This document shows, piece by piece, positions 8,052 through 15,859 of a stretch of DNA of 64,000 nucleotides (its first letter is position 1; every line of letters begins with the position of its first letter). The DNA comes from UMGS1002 sp045586785 (GTDB lineage: Bacteria; Bacillota; Clostridia; Oscillospirales; CAG-272). The translations under genes and the position numbers were made by a program. Below the pieces are notes generated by a model that worked only from the letters and a program-made list of their open reading frames with translations, was not told where the DNA came from and ran no database searches. The stretch covers positions 1-64,000 of the forward strand of contig JAZNBA010000089.1 in the NCBI GenBank assembly GCA_045586785.1, in the 5' to 3' direction.

Positions 8052-8678
8052 TCAGCTTATCTTGCCGTCAAGGTAGTCCTTGATAAGCGTGCCCGCATCT
8101 ACACAACGGCCTTCATCACGGCTGTAAAGATAGCAGGAGCCGTTCGAATACTCAATATAATTTATGCTATAGTACATCCAGGGATAGTCGGGTGACACCA
8201 TTTTCACCTTGAAGTTGCGCATAGGCGACAGCGCGGGATACGTTACCGCCTCGGCGTTTTTCCAAGTGTCGATTATTGTGCTTATGTGCTCTTCATTCTG
8301 AATGCTGACAAGCGCCACGGCATATTCCTGCTCAACGCATACAAGTATCTTGTTGATACCCATCTCATCGGGTTCGGGCAACGTCTCACCTTCCGCATAA
8401 AACAGCACCTTGCCCGGCTCTGTCATCCATTTTTCGGGATCAACACCCTCCATCTCGTGGAAAACAATAGTAGTCATAGAGTTTTTCCACTTTGCGTACA
8501 TCTCGCCCACAGTTACCGCCTCATAGCGCGAGGGAGCATCGGTATACTTGATACCTGTTTTGCCGTTTATATACTCATTTGTCGTTTTGTCGTATTCCAA
8601 TTTGTCAAGTCCCGCGGTGCAGGAAGAGAGCATCAACACCGCCAGTGCCAATGTCAACACAACCTTTAAGATCTTCAT
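8052..8678 (-). CDS. Lipoprotein of unknown function
   Basis: A 208-residue secreted protein with a lipobox (MLSSC, Cys at about residue 20) after a hydrophobic signal segment, so it should be anchored outside the membrane. No known domain; the mature part mixes beta-type and charged stretches and has two later cysteines (in SNGSCYLYSRDEGRC) that could form a disulfide. It lies between dCMP deaminase (31 bp) and rimI (2 bp) in a housekeeping operon. Function not assigned. Confidence 0.8.
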   Translation of the reverse strand: MKILKVVLTLALAVLMLSSCTAGLDKLEYDKTTNEYINGKTGIKYTDAPSRYEAVTVGEMYAKWKNSMTTIVFHEMEGVDPEKWMTEPGKVLFYAEGETLPEPDEMGINKILVCVEQEYAVALVSIQNEEHISTIIDTWKNAEAVTYPALSPMRNFKVKMVSPDYPWMYYSINYIEYSNGSCYLYSRDEGRCVDAGTLIKDYLDGKIS

Positions 8679-8709
8679 GCCAATCTAACCTTTCTATGTA
8701 CTTCTCGGC

Positions 8710-9198
8710 TCAATAGCCAAACTGACCCGACAGCGAGTCGTCGTCGCGTATCCAGTCCTCAACCTCAATAACGCGGTATTCGGTGGGCGTGTCTCTGACG
8801 ACCACGCGGGAGATACCCGCATTAATGACCATGCGCTTGCACATCATGCAAGAGGTTGTTCCCGGCACCAGCGAGCCGTCGGACGGCTCAACACACGCCA
8901 TATAAAGCGTAGAGCCCAGCATCTGCTCACGGGGCGCGGCTATGATTGCGTTTGCCTCCGAGTGGACCGAACGGCACATCTCATAGCGCTCACCGCGGGG
9001 AATGTTCAACTTATCGCGCATACAGAAGTTAAGGTCACTGCAATTCTGTCGTCCGCGGGGCGCACCGTTATATCCTGTTGAAACTATGACGTCGTTTTTG
9101 ACAATTATTGCGCCGTATTTTTTGCGCAGACAGGTGCTTCTCTCAGCAACGGTCTGGGCAATATCAAGATAATAATTTTCTTTACTGCATCTTTGCAT
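8710..9198 (-). CDS. dCMP deaminase (ComEB-like)
   Basis: A 162-residue zinc deaminase converting dCMP to dUMP for dTMP synthesis. The catalytic HSEAN motif (His ligand and catalytic Glu) and the second zinc motif, PGTTSCMMCKRM with its two Cys, are present, as is STGYNGAPRG of the substrate pocket. I place the start at 9198, where ACGGAG lies upstream; the in-frame GTG at 9219 has no ribosome site. ComEB of B. subtilis is the same family. First gene of the minus operon that continues to tsaD. Confidence 0.92.
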   Translation of the reverse strand: MQRCSKENYYLDIAQTVAERSTCLRKKYGAIIVKNDVIVSTGYNGAPRGRQNCSDLNFCMRDKLNIPRGERYEMCRSVHSEANAIIAAPREQMLGSTLYMACVEPSDGSLVPGTTSCMMCKRMVINAGISRVVVRDTPTEYRVIEVEDWIRDDDSLSGQFGY

Positions 9199-9252
9199 AT
9201 ATATCTCCGTTCTCCGCACGGGGCGGCACTGTTTTATCGGGCAGTTATAATT

Positions 9253-9281
9253 ATTATAATATATATGTACAAATAAATCAA
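9253..9281 (-). promoter_or_regulatory. Promoter of the dCMP deaminase-rimI-tsaD operon
   Basis: On the minus strand: -35 TTGATT (9281-9276), 17-nt spacer, -10 TATAAT (9258-9253). It lies 55 bp upstream of the chosen deaminase start. Confidence 0.75.
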
Positions 9282-9304
9282 GTTTTTTTCACAAATTTGC
9301 GCAA

Positions 9305-9345
9305 ACAAAAAAAGCAAGCCTCGTTTTACGGTGTAACGAGGCTTG
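9305..9345 (-). terminator. Terminator of the MFS operon
   Basis: CAAGCCTCGTT (9315-9325) pairs with AACGAGGCTTG (9335-9345). On the minus strand the hairpin is followed by a run of seven T, giving a standard intrinsic terminator just after the stop of the 44-residue peptide gene. Confidence 0.85.
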
Positions 9346-9351
9346 ATCTTT

Positions 9352-9486
9352 TCACTTTTTACGCTTCGAGGATAAAATAATACCCACGACCGCCAGCACC
9401 ACCAGCGCGCCTACGATTATCCAAGTAATGGGAGACGCGACAATTACCGCCCCGGGACTTATTACGTCAAGCAAAAAATTTTTCAT
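9352..9486 (-). CDS. 44-residue single-span membrane peptide
   Basis: A short open frame with a good ribosome site (GGAGGG, 7 nt before the ATG). The product has one hydrophobic segment (WIIVGALVVLAVVGIIL, about residues 22-38) and ends in a positively charged tail, SSKRKK. It lies 16 bp behind the four-span protein gene and directly before the operon terminator, so it is very likely translated. No family recognised. The N-out, C-in topology predicted by the basic tail suggests a small subunit or modulator of the membrane proteins encoded upstream. Confidence 0.7.
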   Translation of the reverse strand: MKNFLLDVISPGAVIVASPITWIIVGALVVLAVVGIILSSKRKK

Positions 9487-9502
9487 GAATATACCCTCCG
9501 GA

Positions 9503-9856
9503 TTATATTATTCCCACGGCGTCAAGCAGCACGCCGCTAAAATACGATATTGCATTTGCCGCAAGGGCAAACAGCAAGGCTTTTTTGTGTCTCACACGCA
9601 ACAGCTTCGACAGCAAAAATCCCTCGATAAACACCACCGACACCTCTGCCGCCGCAAGCACGCACCAATACAAGGCGTCTCGTCCGCCGCGAGACAGCAT
9701 TATCTGACTCATTATAACATTCAGCGGCGGGTTTGTCAACACGTTAACCAGCAGCACCGATAGCATAGCGTCCCATCTGCGCCACCAAACCGCCGCCACC
9801 GTCAATTCAAACGCCAGCGTCAGCCCCAGTGCCAAAAATATCAGTCCGACTGTCAC
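9503..9856 (-). CDS. Four-span integral membrane protein, unknown function
   Basis: A 117-residue protein made almost entirely of hydrophobic segments (about residues 3-22, 30-52, 62-82, 93-115), with short basic loops such as WWRRWD and LRVRHKK. I do not recognise the family. Its start overlaps the stop of the MFS gene by 4 bp and the 44-residue peptide gene follows after 16 bp, so all three are one membrane-protein operon. Confidence 0.78.
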   Translation of the reverse strand: MTVGLIFLALGLTLAFELTVAAVWWRRWDAMLSVLLVNVLTNPPLNVIMSQIMLSRGGRDALYWCVLAAAEVSVVFIEGFLLSKLLRVRHKKALLFALAANAISYFSGVLLDAVGII

Positions 9857-10914
9857 TGTCCATTACCTCGCTTTCCGGGCGACGACAGATACACAGCCCC
9901 CGCCGCCAATATTCCCGTCACGGCAACGACGACAAACGAAGCCGTCTCGGACAGCGATATAAAATTAAACATCAGATATCCAACAAGCAATGCAAGTGTG
10001 GTAAGTCCGAAGGCGAAGCCCTCATAGCCGCGCAGCCGCGCGGCGGCGGTGTGAAGCGTTATGGGCATGGCAATATTGAAGCAGATAATGCCCAGCACCG
10101 ATAAAACAATGCTTTCCCGTCCCAAGATCACCAGCGGCACCGACAGCGCAAGGGATACAGCTCCCACCGTGCGTGAGCCAAGACGGTCGGATAAAATTCC
10201 ACCCACGGCCTTGCCTGCCATCGCCGCCCCCGCGGCGACAAGAACCAACACAAATCCCTGCTTCCACGGCATTGAAAACAAAAATCCCGAATACGAGCGC
10301 ACAAGCACCGCAGACAGGCACATGGCAAGCCCGAGGGATCCGCCGCACAACGGCATTTTAAAGCCGTTTTCATCAGACGGACTTACCGCTACGTCCTTAC
10401 ACTTGCCCAAAAACAGCACAAGCAATGCGCAAAGCGCAACAGCGGCGGCAGGTATATACAGCATATCAGAGAAACGCGCGCCACACAGCATGCCCAGCGC
10501 TACGCCCACAGCACCCGACGACACGAATATGCCGCACCTTGCCATTTTACCGTCCGAATATATAAGCGAGTCAATACCGCCGCCAACGTGAAAGGCGGCG
10601 TTGCCAAGTCCCACCAGCGTTACCGACAGCCAAGGCGTATGCACGCCCAGTATCAGCGCGATGAGTACCAAAACACTGCCTATGTACGCCGTCTCGCGGT
10701 GGCAAAGCTTATCGCGTATGCGCAAAATATCTACAATCGCACCTATAATGAATTGCATTCCGAAGGCGAGAAAATTATACAGCCAAAACGCTGATGCTAC
10801 TGTGTCCGCCCCGAAAGCATAGGTACTGTACAGCGCGTATACCAACCAGCCGCATCCAAGATCAACGGCAAAATGAGTCAGTGTATACACTGTCAGCGTA
10901 ACTTTTTTTGACAT
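9853..10914 (-). CDS. MFS transporter
   Basis: A 353-residue polytopic protein of about 11-12 segments, a little shorter than the usual MFS length of about 400. The loop DRLGSRTVG near residue 255 matches the MFS motif-A region between helices 8 and 9. The start at 10914 follows AGGGAGAG; the extension to 10962 lacks a site and would overlap the promoter. It heads an operon with two small membrane proteins and has an ECF-type promoter. Substrate unknown. Confidence 0.82.
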   Translation of the reverse strand: MSKKVTLTVYTLTHFAVDLGCGWLVYALYSTYAFGADTVASAFWLYNFLAFGMQFIIGAIVDILRIRDKLCHRETAYIGSVLVLIALILGVHTPWLSVTLVGLGNAAFHVGGGIDSLIYSDGKMARCGIFVSSGAVGVALGMLCGARFSDMLYIPAAAVALCALLVLFLGKCKDVAVSPSDENGFKMPLCGGSLGLAMCLSAVLVRSYSGFLFSMPWKQGFVLVLVAAGAAMAGKAVGGILSDRLGSRTVGAVSLALSVPLVILGRESIVLSVLGIICFNIAMPITLHTAAARLRGYEGFAFGLTTLALLVGYLMFNFISLSETASFVVVAVTGILAAGAVYLSSPGKRGNGQ

Positions 10915-10945
10915 AACGCTCTCCCTTCGTGTGTTCAATAAATAT

Positions 10946-10971
10946 ATCGCCAAAAGCTCCAAAAGGTTTCA
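10946..10971 (-). promoter_or_regulatory. ECF-sigma-like promoter of the MFS operon
   Basis: On the minus strand TGAAAC (10971-10966), a 16-nt spacer and CGAT (10949-10946). The layout equals that of B. subtilis sigma-W promoters (TGAAAC, 16 nt, CGTA) and of the two other sites in this window at 15760-15785 and 62649-62674. Confidence 0.55.
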
Positions 10972-11020
10972 TTTTTTTTGACATTTTTATGATATAATTG
11001 TGTTTTTTTGCGAAAAGCCC

Positions 11021-11049
11021 TTGAAACTCAAGGCAAAAACGTGTAAAAT
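11021..11049 (+). promoter_or_regulatory. Promoter of cardiolipin synthase gene
   Basis: TTGAAA (11021-11026), 17-nt spacer, TAAAAT (11044-11049). A 130-bp leader follows before the TTG start at 11179; I see no riboswitch I can name in it. Confidence 0.7.
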
Positions 11050-11178
11050 AACTTTAATACAATAATAAATAAAAATTTGGGGCAATAATGATTTTGGATA
11101 ATCGTTGTCTGCACCATTTCCATACATAAAATGACAGACACCTGAGTATCAGGAGCCAAGCAGGTAGGAGGTCAAAAA

Positions 11179-12714
11179 TTGAAAAACAACAAAAAGTGGT
11201 TCAAGAAGCTGTTCCGAAGAAGACTTATAGTCGCACTTATGATATTGCTTCAGCTGGCATTCGTGTTTTTTGCCGTTTTTTTCGGAAGCAGATACTATTC
11301 CATAGTTTCATCCGTGTTGGGATTTATCAGCCTTATAGTATCGCTTTACATTCTCAGTAATAAAAGCAAAAGCGCATTCAAGCTGACCTGGATATTCCTG
11401 ATACTTCTCTTCCCGCTTTTCGGAGGTCTGCTTTATATACTTTTCAAGGTACAAAGCTCAACACTAAAATTCGAAAAACGCCGTCAGGCAATATCCGAGC
11501 AAACACGCCCGTTATATATAAAGCACGGCTACGTTCCGCCCGCACGCGCAAGCATTCAAAGCCATACGCCGCTTATGCAATATCTTGAAAGCAGTGCCGG
11601 TTTTCCCGCTTATTCTGATACCGATATCAAGTATCTTGAATCGGGTGAGGCAAAATTCGAGGCATTGCTGAGAGAACTGCGACGTGCCGAAAAATATATT
11701 TTTCTTGAATATTTCATCATTCAAGAAGGCGTGATGTGGGACAGTATTCTTGAAGTATTGCGCAAAAAGGTCTCAGAAGGTGTTGAAGTACGCGTTATGT
11801 ACGACGACATGGGCTGCTTCCTGTTGCTTCCCAAAAACTACGCCAAAACGCTCCACAGCTACGGCATCAAGTGCACGGTATTCAATCCCTTCCGTCCCGT
11901 GTTCAGCGCCATACAAAACAACCGAGACCACCGAAAAATAGTCTCCATCGACGGCAAGGTGGCTTTCACGGGCGGCATAAACTTAGCCGACGAATATATA
12001 AACGTGCACCGCCGCTTCGGTCATTGGCGCGATACATCTGTCATGATGCGCGGCTCTGCCGCCTGGAGCATGACACTTATGTTCCTTGAAATGTGGTCCA
12101 CCGCAACGGGCTCCGAGGAGGACTACTCGGTATACCTGCCGAGCAAGAGCTCCCCTGAAAATCCTGTTGTCGGATATGTCCAGCCTTACTGCGACACACC
12201 CATGGACACCGAAAACGTAGGTGAGCAGGTGTATCTGCACATACTGCATCGTGCGCGCAAATACATTTATATATGCACACCCTATCTTATTGCGGACGAC
12301 AATATGATGTCCGCCCTGGCACTCGCCGCCAAAAGCGGCGTTGACGTGCGCATAATCACGCCCCACGTGCCCGACAAAAAGATAGTTCACACAACTACAA
12401 GGTCATACTATCCCGACCTTATCGCCGCGGGCGTGCGTATATATGAATATACTCCCGGCTTTATGCATTCAAAAACCTTTGTGTCGGACGACTGCATTGC
12501 CACCGTAGGCACCACGAATCTGGACTTTCGCAGTCTTTATCTGCATTTTGAGTGCGGCGCGGTCATGTACGACTGCCCTGCCATTGCCGACGTCAAAGCG
12601 GACTTCCTCAAGACTCTGGAGTCTTGCGAGCAAATATCCTGTCCGCCCCGCCGCAATAATATTTTCGCACGTATGTGGCGCGCTGTTCTCCGCCTTTACG
12701 CACCGCTTATGTAA
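11179..12714 (+). CDS. cls: Cardiolipin synthase
   Basis: A 511-residue membrane enzyme condensing phosphatidylglycerol to cardiolipin. Two N-terminal membrane segments (about residues 13-35 and 38-60, then a PLDc_N region to 80) precede two phospholipase-D catalytic motifs: HRKIVSIDGKVAFTGGIN (about 255-272) and HSKTFVSDDCIATVGTTN (about 433-450). The start is TTG, chosen for AGGAGG at 11166-11171. The length is typical. It is divergent from the MFS operon and ends at a strong terminator. Confidence 0.95.
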   Translation: MKNNKKWFKKLFRRRLIVALMILLQLAFVFFAVFFGSRYYSIVSSVLGFISLIVSLYILSNKSKSAFKLTWIFLILLFPLFGGLLYILFKVQSSTLKFEKRRQAISEQTRPLYIKHGYVPPARASIQSHTPLMQYLESSAGFPAYSDTDIKYLESGEAKFEALLRELRRAEKYIFLEYFIIQEGVMWDSILEVLRKKVSEGVEVRVMYDDMGCFLLLPKNYAKTLHSYGIKCTVFNPFRPVFSAIQNNRDHRKIVSIDGKVAFTGGINLADEYINVHRRFGHWRDTSVMMRGSAAWSMTLMFLEMWSTATGSEEDYSVYLPSKSSPENPVVGYVQPYCDTPMDTENVGEQVYLHILHRARKYIYICTPYLIADDNMMSALALAAKSGVDVRIITPHVPDKKIVHTTTRSYYPDLIAAGVRIYEYTPGFMHSKTFVSDDCIATVGTTNLDFRSLYLHFECGAVMYDCPAIADVKADFLKTLESCEQISCPPRRNNIFARMWRAVLRLYAPLM

Positions 12715-12720
12715 ATACCC

Positions 12721-12750
12721 AAAGCACTTGGCAACTGCCAAGTGCTTTTT
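12721..12750. terminator. Bidirectional terminator
   Basis: AGCACTTGGCA (12723-12733) pairs with TGCCAAGTGCT (12736-12746), with T5 on the plus side and AAA on the other. It separates cls from the convergent lipoprotein gene ending at 12765. Confidence 0.85.
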
Positions 12751-12764
12751 ATTCGCTTGTGCGT

Positions 12765-14276
12765 TTACTCATCGCTCGACTTATACATGTCAATCGAACG
12801 CTCTATCGTAATTTTATCGTGTAACCAATTATATTGCTCGATGGTAATAAGGTGTATATATCCGGCGTTTTTTTCGTTATTAACGTGCGCATTCTCGTGA
12901 ACATATACCGTTATATCGTTACCGTTCTTTTCCGATTTTATATCGAACGTGCTGTTGCTATGTGCCACAGTCATTACCGCAATAACGCAACCGTTATCAA
13001 AAAACTGTTTTTCGTAGCTGTTATTTTGTTGAGCCTCTTGCCAGTTGCCACCTATATGCGTAACCAAAGCTCCGTACGACTCAGGACCTGCCGCGGCGTA
13101 TTTATACAGCTCGCACAGCTCCTCATAGCTGTATATCACAAGATGCTCTTGCTCGTAAAAACCGTTTGCATTGTCAAGTATCGGACGCGGACCAAACTTT
13201 ATCTCGATCGCCTGCTGAATTCTGGAGTTGTATTGGACAGACGTGCTTATAATTTCAATGCTTTCACCCTCATATTTGCCCTCGAACGGACAAAGGAACA
13301 TAAACGAGCCAATGTCAGCTGTAGACACATAAGGCAAAGCACCGTCAAGCTCAATTACGATTTTTCCGTCTTGCTTGTAATGAGTACAGTCAAAATCGTA
13401 GCTGCCGCTTTCGGTCTGCTTCATAACTACGACCATATATCCATTCTTAAAGAAGTCTTCGGTATAAGCGTTATCTTGCATTGCTCGGCGCCAATTACCT
13501 TTGATACCCAGGCTGTATGAGCCGTAATCTCTGGGATTTTGGGACGCGCATTCGTACACCTGCAAAAGCTCTTCATAGCTTTGCACCACAAAATACGGTT
13601 TTGACGGTATCTCGCTATTTCCATAGGTATAATACGTATATATATTCTGCTCTATCTGCGACGCGTACGGCGTGTAGCTGACGTCCAAGCTAATGCTCTG
13701 TCCCTCATATTTGCCCTCAAAGCTGCAGAAGAACACGTGACGCTCGCGAATAGTCGGTTGCTCATAGGAGCGCACGCCGAAAACCTTAAGCGAAATACCC
13801 TCTTCCGAGTCCTCGCAGTCAAGGCGCAGGTCGTAATAGCCGTCGTCCGTAACCATCAGGACAACAACCGCAAAATGCTTGTCGAAATACGTCTGATAAA
13901 ATTTATCGTTGCTACCGATATTCTCCCAGCTTCCCTTGACACCCATTTCGTCATCCTCACAGGCGTCTGCCGCCTCGTATACTGCTCTGAGCTGGTCGTA
14001 GCTCTGCACAACGAGTATCTGCGGCTCCGGTGTTTGCTCGCCGACGGTGGGGAGTGCCGACAGATACTCATATACAAGCTCTTCGGTCTGAACGTGCTCA
14101 GCAGAAACCAATATGTCCGTTGCATAACCGATATTATCGTCCGGTACAGTGTCGGGTAGCGTGGTCGTATCAACCGCCGGTAATGTAGTATTTTCATTCT
14201 GACCGTCCGTGCCGCATGATATAAGCAAAGCGCAAAGCAGGATGACCGCTGTTAAAATAACACCTGTTTTTTTCAT
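12765..14276 (-). CDS. Lipoprotein with three copies of an unknown domain
   Basis: A 503-residue lipoprotein (lipobox LLISC, Cys near residue 21) with a Thr-rich linker. The rest consists of three copies of a domain of roughly 100 residues beginning near 85, 230 and 380. Each starts with a short strand and SYDQL/SYEEL, then a helix (LYKYAAAGPESYG or similar), G-NW/GSW, a helix ending FF(D/K)NG, and a strand (VVVLMV, MVVVMK, VIAVMT). The shared pattern points to internal triplication; I do not know the domain. It follows the VWA lipoprotein gene by 30 bp and is probably co-transcribed. Confidence 0.8.
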   Translation of the reverse strand: MKKTGVILTAVILLCALLISCGTDGQNENTTLPAVDTTTLPDTVPDDNIGYATDILVSAEHVQTEELVYEYLSALPTVGEQTPEPQILVVQSYDQLRAVYEAADACEDDEMGVKGSWENIGSNDKFYQTYFDKHFAVVVLMVTDDGYYDLRLDCEDSEEGISLKVFGVRSYEQPTIRERHVFFCSFEGKYEGQSISLDVSYTPYASQIEQNIYTYYTYGNSEIPSKPYFVVQSYEELLQVYECASQNPRDYGSYSLGIKGNWRRAMQDNAYTEDFFKNGYMVVVMKQTESGSYDFDCTHYKQDGKIVIELDGALPYVSTADIGSFMFLCPFEGKYEGESIEIISTSVQYNSRIQQAIEIKFGPRPILDNANGFYEQEHLVIYSYEELCELYKYAAAGPESYGALVTHIGGNWQEAQQNNSYEKQFFDNGCVIAVMTVAHSNSTFDIKSEKNGNDITVYVHENAHVNNEKNAGYIHLITIEQYNWLHDKITIERSIDMYKSSDE

Positions 14277-14306
14277 GTCTGTACCTCCGTTCTTGTTTTA
14301 TAAACT

Positions 14307-15710
14307 TCACGCGCAATACTGCTTTATAACGCGCACCATAAGGTCGTTGAGCTTTTCGACGTTGAATGCTCCGACGCTCTGGTCGGCGTGATCATTACCG
14401 ACGCCACTGTGGTTGGTCAGGAACGCATATGTGCCGCCCGTCAGTATGGCAATACTGCGGAAAAGCACCTCGCAGGTGGTATCCGTGCCGCTTGCCATTA
14501 CGGGAATAATGTGAATACCCATGCTTGCCGCTTTTTCGATGGACGCACCCAGCGATGCTATAACGTCAGTCTGCTGGTGGGGCGGTGCGTCAAGAACCAA
14601 GAACATAAGCTTTACGCTGTCATTGTCCCACGCGTGAGCGTTGACAGCATTATCAAGCGCGGTATGGACTGCTTCCTCGTAGTCACCGCCGCCGTTTGCG
14701 CTTTGCTGTGAAATGTTTTGAACAGCCTCATCAATATCGTCCTTGAAGCCGAAGTAACGGACAACGTATTCGTCCTGCTCGTCGCGGTAGAAGTTAACGC
14801 TGGTGCGTATGGACGCAACGTCGCTCTCGCTTGCCACGCGTCTTACCACGTCGCCAAGCTCTGCCTTGAGGTATTCCAGCTCGTCGCCCATAGAGCCTGT
14901 TGTGTCAACAACAAACATCAGATCAAGCTTCGCCTGAGTGGTAACCGCCGCCGTCTGCACCTCGATCTCGTCTTGCGTGTCAAGCGCCACGGTCACCGTC
15001 TCGATGCCCTCTGCACTCACGCGCACAGCTGTGGGCTTATCGCTCTCACGCGCCTGCACGTCGGCAAGGCAAAACAGATATGCTTTTCCCTCGTAGTCGG
15101 AGACTGCGCTCCATACTACTTCTCCTGCGGCATTGAGCAGCTCGGCTTTAGCACCGCGCACGGTCTGCGCGCCGTTTTTAACCGTGACAACAATTCGTCT
15201 CTCAATAGCAACTTCCCAGGTCTCGGCGATCTTTTTCCAATCTTCCTGTCCTATCTTGTCAAGCCAGTCGGACCACTCGCCGTTATCGTGCCACTCGCCT
15301 GCGGTAAGTGTGCCAGCATTGTAAATAGTCTGGTCGCCGCCGCCAACGTAGTCATCCAAAACGCCGTCGTATCTTCCTACGACCTCTGCTTCTACCGAAG
15401 CATCAAAATAGACATCCGGAGCCGGAGCCCATGTGCCGCACGCTTCGGTATACACGGGCATCTCCTCAGAGGGAGCCTCCCAATAATCGCCTTCAGCGCC
15501 ATCGACCGCCATATCTGACTTATAGTCATGATAACCCTTTCCGGTTACCTCTCCATCCTCATTTGCGACCGCCGTTTCAATCGGACGCGCCGCAACAGTA
15601 TCGCGAGGCTGAGTTTCGTCAGTGTCATCAACAGGTGCTTTCGCGCAGGACGCCGCGCCAAGCAACATAACTATAGCCAGTAAAAAAGCAAGTAAACATC
15701 TAATTTTCAT
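14307..15710 (-). CDS. VWA-domain lipoprotein
   Basis: A 467-residue surface lipoprotein (lipobox GAASC near residue 19). After a linker and a carboxypeptidase-regulatory-like beta region (about 180-250) comes a von Willebrand A domain (about 262-450). Its metal site reads DTTGSMGDE in place of DxSxS, so the second serine position is conserved and the first is Thr. A late block, FLVLDAPPHQQ, resembles other bacterial VWA proteins. Start at 15710 follows AAAGGAA. An ECF-like promoter lies about 50 bp upstream. Likely a ligand- or protein-binding surface factor; ligand unknown. Confidence 0.85.
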   Translation of the reverse strand: MKIRCLLAFLLAIVMLLGAASCAKAPVDDTDETQPRDTVAARPIETAVANEDGEVTGKGYHDYKSDMAVDGAEGDYWEAPSEEMPVYTEACGTWAPAPDVYFDASVEAEVVGRYDGVLDDYVGGGDQTIYNAGTLTAGEWHDNGEWSDWLDKIGQEDWKKIAETWEVAIERRIVVTVKNGAQTVRGAKAELLNAAGEVVWSAVSDYEGKAYLFCLADVQARESDKPTAVRVSAEGIETVTVALDTQDEIEVQTAAVTTQAKLDLMFVVDTTGSMGDELEYLKAELGDVVRRVASESDVASIRTSVNFYRDEQDEYVVRYFGFKDDIDEAVQNISQQSANGGGDYEEAVHTALDNAVNAHAWDNDSVKLMFLVLDAPPHQQTDVIASLGASIEKAASMGIHIIPVMASGTDTTCEVLFRSIAILTGGTYAFLTNHSGVGNDHADQSVGAFNVEKLNDLMVRVIKQYCA

Positions 15711-15759
15711 ATCAGATTCCTTTCCCCGACACACGTCGGAATGTTCTGTTGTTAATACA

Positions 15760-15785
15760 GACGAAGGACTTTTAAAAAAGTTCCA
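15760..15785 (-). promoter_or_regulatory. ECF-sigma promoter of the VWA lipoprotein operon
   Basis: On the minus strand TGGAAC (15785-15780), a 16-nt T/A-rich spacer and CGTC (15763-15760). GGAAC-16-CGTC is the textbook ECF layout and is the best of the three such sites in the window. Confidence 0.7.
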
Positions 15786-15800
15786 AAAAAAAATAAAAAA

Positions 15801-15846
15801 ATTTTTTATTTTTTAGGGGAAGCCTCGCAAAAGCGCAAGACTCCCC
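15801..15846 (-). terminator. Terminator of the CHAP/InlB gene
   Basis: An imperfect, G-T-rich hairpin: GGGGAAGCCTCGC (15816-15828), AAAA, GCGCAAGACTCCCC (15833-15846). On the minus strand it is followed by an A/T-rich tail containing TTTTTT. Its TAGGGG and CCCCTA edges resemble the ends of the palindromic repeat family found elsewhere here, so it may derive from one. Confidence 0.6.
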
Positions 15847-15859
15847 CTACAGTGTCGGT

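Noticed and set aside
10978..10998. TTGACA followed by TATAAT between the MFS and cls genes
   Set aside because: The spacer is only 9 nt, too short for a sigma-A promoter; better promoters with 17-nt and 16-nt spacing lie on either side.
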